The notes under the pieces are model-generated. The model had not been told where the DNA came from. It searched no databases and saw only the letters and a program-made list of their open reading frames with translations. Shown here in pieces: positions 34,481-35,943 of a stretch of DNA of 35,943 nucleotides (its first letter is position 1; the number at the start of each line of letters is the position of its first letter). This DNA is from Planctomycetia bacterium TMED53 (GTDB lineage Bacteria; Planctomycetota; UBA8108; UBA1146). Location: contig NHDG01000055.1 of assembly GCA_002167285.1 (NCBI GenBank), positions 1 through 35,943 of the forward strand, in the 5' to 3' direction. Made by a program: the position numbers and the translations under genes.

Positions 34481-34972
34481 TTACTTCGGAGCGGTCACGG
34501 CCTGAGTGGTGATCTTCCACTCACCATCAAAGAGCAGCACCTTGTACATCCCCCCACGGACCTTCGGCAGCATCACTTCGCCATCCTGATTGACCCGGCG
34601 GAAATGAATCTTCACCGTGGCCAGGGTGTCATTGACCACGTCAATCTCTTCGTCGATCAGTTCTGAGTGATCCCACCCCTCCGCCTTGATTCTCTCAAAG
34701 AGGGCAGCGTACATTTCCCCCACGTCATCAAGAGTCGCCAGTGACCGGTTCGCTTCACCATTGGAGGTCCACGCCGGTGCGTGCCAGCAGTCCTTTACTG
34801 CTTCGACATCGGCCGCGTTGAAGGCGTCGAAGTAACGCTGCATCAGCGCCTCGACCTGACCATCGGCTTCCACAGGGCGACGAATGTCGATGGAGAAGGA
34901 GCAGCCTGCGATCAGGGTCGCAAGCAGCAGAAGAACGGTAATGAATCCGGTCCTGTTCATGGTGCCAATCAT
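34481..34972 (-). CDS. NTF2-like (SnoaL/DUF4440-type) lipoprotein
   Basis: 163 aa from ATG 34972, chosen because GAGAGG lies nine bases upstream; ATG 34993 and ATG 34960 are in-frame alternatives. A lipoprotein signal with lipobox LIAGC. The mature part is a short cystatin/NTF2-like fold: VEALMQRYFDAFNAADVEAVKDCW opening helix, a second helix with MYAALFERIKAEG, then strands ending MYKVLLFDGEWKI. Proteins like this bind small ligands or act as accessory domains; no catalytic residues can be named. Anchored in a membrane, probably facing the periplasm. Confidence 0.82.
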   Translation of the reverse strand: MIGTMNRTGFITVLLLLATLIAGCSFSIDIRRPVEADGQVEALMQRYFDAFNAADVEAVKDCWHAPAWTSNGEANRSLATLDDVGEMYAALFERIKAEGWDHSELIDEEIDVVNDTLATVKIHFRRVNQDGEVMLPKVRGGMYKVLLFDGEWKITTQAVTAPK

Positions 34973-35098
34973 GGTGCTAAGCCTCTCATGCATTTCAAAA
35001 TTCAGAAAACGATCCGATGGAGGCAGGATATCGCAGTCTCTCCGCGGGCCGCAAGCGACTATGAACCGGCACTCTCCATCTCACAGAATCTTCATTCT

Positions 35099-35943
35099 TC
35101 AGGGCAGGATTTTCAGCTTCTCTTCTTCGCTGAGGGGAAGGAACGACTGGTGAAAGGCTTCCAGCATCGCCTTCGATGAAAGACCGAAGTTCTTTTGAAA
35201 AGACCCCTCAAACCCTTCCTTGTTCAGATCTCGATAAAAGCCCTTCAGATAGGCTTCCTCGCTGGTGCGGTCGATGAGATAGGCGATAAACCAGGTGCCC
35301 AGGTCATAGGCGATCATCGCCCTCTCACCGTAGGGGATGTCGGTGATGCTCTCCCCTTTTTTGAGGTCTTTCAGCGAACGCAGCTTCTGCCGCATCTTCT
35401 CTTTCAGATATCCGGGGCGGACTCCCTTCTGCCGGGAATACAGCAGTTGGGCCATGTACTCGGCCCCACCCTCCGCCCACCAGGGATTGACCTGGTTGCG
35501 ACTGTTTCGTTCCGATTCCTTGCGACTGAAGATGTGGGCGTGCTGATAGATATGGAAGTATTCATGCAGGACGACTGCCTTGTAGTCTTCTTCCTCTGGC
35601 CCGGGATATTTGGCAGACATCGTGATGATAAAACCGGACCACTCTGAATGCTCACCCCGACGGGTATTCAGACCCGCACCCCCATCGCGCACATAATCCG
35701 CAAAACTGTGGCCCCTCCTCAGGCAATCCTTCAATCGCAGCTGAGGGTCCTTCTCCTTGCGAATCTCACAATACTTCCGGTTCAGCTCCTCCGCGGCCTC
35801 CGAACTCTTCCCCACCAGCCAAAACTCCGTCGGCCCATAATTACCCCACGCCTTGGCCCCTACTTCATACCACTTCCGAGTGAGATTCAGAGTCTCTTCA
35901 GAGACATCTGCGGCTTTGAAGAATTTAGGTGCCCCTTCAAGTA
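35099..35943 (-). CDS. Zinc metallopeptidase-like protein (partial, runs off right edge)
   Basis: The frame stays open past the GTG at 35815 to the window edge, so the N-terminus is outside; the visible part is 280 codons. The upstream part reads FFKAADVSEETLNLTRKWYE and NYGPTEFWLVG. The gluzincin-type zinc motif is VVLHEYFHIYQHAH, with the third ligand probably in NPWWAEGGAEYMA 30 or so residues later. The rest is helical, ending in a SFLPLSEEEKLKILP tail. Probably a peptidase of the MA clan with no signal seen yet because the start is missing. Neighbour of the NTF2-like lipoprotein on the same strand. Confidence 0.8.
   Translation of the reverse strand, partial: LEGAPKFFKAADVSEETLNLTRKWYEVGAKAWGNYGPTEFWLVGKSSEAAEELNRKYCEIRKEKDPQLRLKDCLRRGHSFADYVRDGGAGLNTRRGEHSEWSGFIITMSAKYPGPEEEDYKAVVLHEYFHIYQHAHIFSRKESERNSRNQVNPWWAEGGAEYMAQLLYSRQKGVRPGYLKEKMRQKLRSLKDLKKGESITDIPYGERAMIAYDLGTWFIAYLIDRTSEEAYLKGFYRDLNKEGFEGSFQKNFGLSSKAMLEAFHQSFLPLSEEEKLKILP

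Overview
The window reads as a chromosomal segment of a bacterium in or near the Planctomycetota. The main clue is four secreted proteins that share a C-terminal dockerin-like tail: two Ca-loop motifs of the RGDxNxDxxxNxAD type followed by a Pro-rich PDCGxDPT stretch. That tail style is common in marine planctomycetes. This is an inference from protein style, since there is no rRNA or other marker. I recognised no tRNA, rRNA, CRISPR array, transposase or phage gene.

Layout. 0-1.1 kb: the first 35 codons of a secreted protein and yaaA, both on the minus strand. 1.2-7.6 kb: a three-gene plus-strand operon with an M16-peptidase-like protein, a very large membrane-anchored Clp/Hsp100 ATPase, and a second M16-like protein. 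The ATPase carries a C-terminal module homologous to peptide chain release factor 2 that lacks the GGQ domain. The two M16-like proteins lack the zinc motif, and the first ATPase domain has a spoiled Walker B. This is the strongest candidate here for an undescribed system. 7.6-10.6 kb: a group II PLP amino-acid decarboxylase (minus) and a stand-alone ClpX-like protein with an Arg in place of the catalytic Walker B Glu (plus). 10.7-18.5 kb: a secreted reprolysin-like metalloprotease carrying cohesin-like and dockerin-like modules, the pntAB transhydrogenase operon, a small dockerin protein and a DUF3592 membrane protein.

18.5-21.2 kb: a cyclic-nucleotide-binding/methyltransferase fusion, divergent from an AT-rich Rossmann membrane protein. 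21.3-25.9 kb: a two-module dockerin protein, then a CitE-like lyase and two tandem MaoC hydratase paralogues. The lyase ribosome binding site is buried in a long hairpin. This cluster probably handles a branched C4/C5 acyl-CoA such as mesaconyl- or citramalyl-CoA. 25.9-31.2 kb: several damaged genes around an intact typA/bipA: an outer-membrane protein split by two in-frame TGA codons, a beheaded and frameshifted lysA, and a 5'-truncated dockerin protein; a DUF2256 protein also lies here. 31.3-35.9 kb: a membrane-anchored unknown, a beta-lactamase-fold lipoprotein, a thioredoxin-like protein again split by two TGA codons just after its signal peptide, an NTF2-like lipoprotein and a partial zinc metallopeptidase.

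Two points cannot be seen in a plain ORF list. Two unrelated secreted-protein genes are both interrupted by a pair of TGA codons right at the signal-peptide junction. Several predicted proteolysis-machine parts have lost key catalytic residues while staying long and intact.
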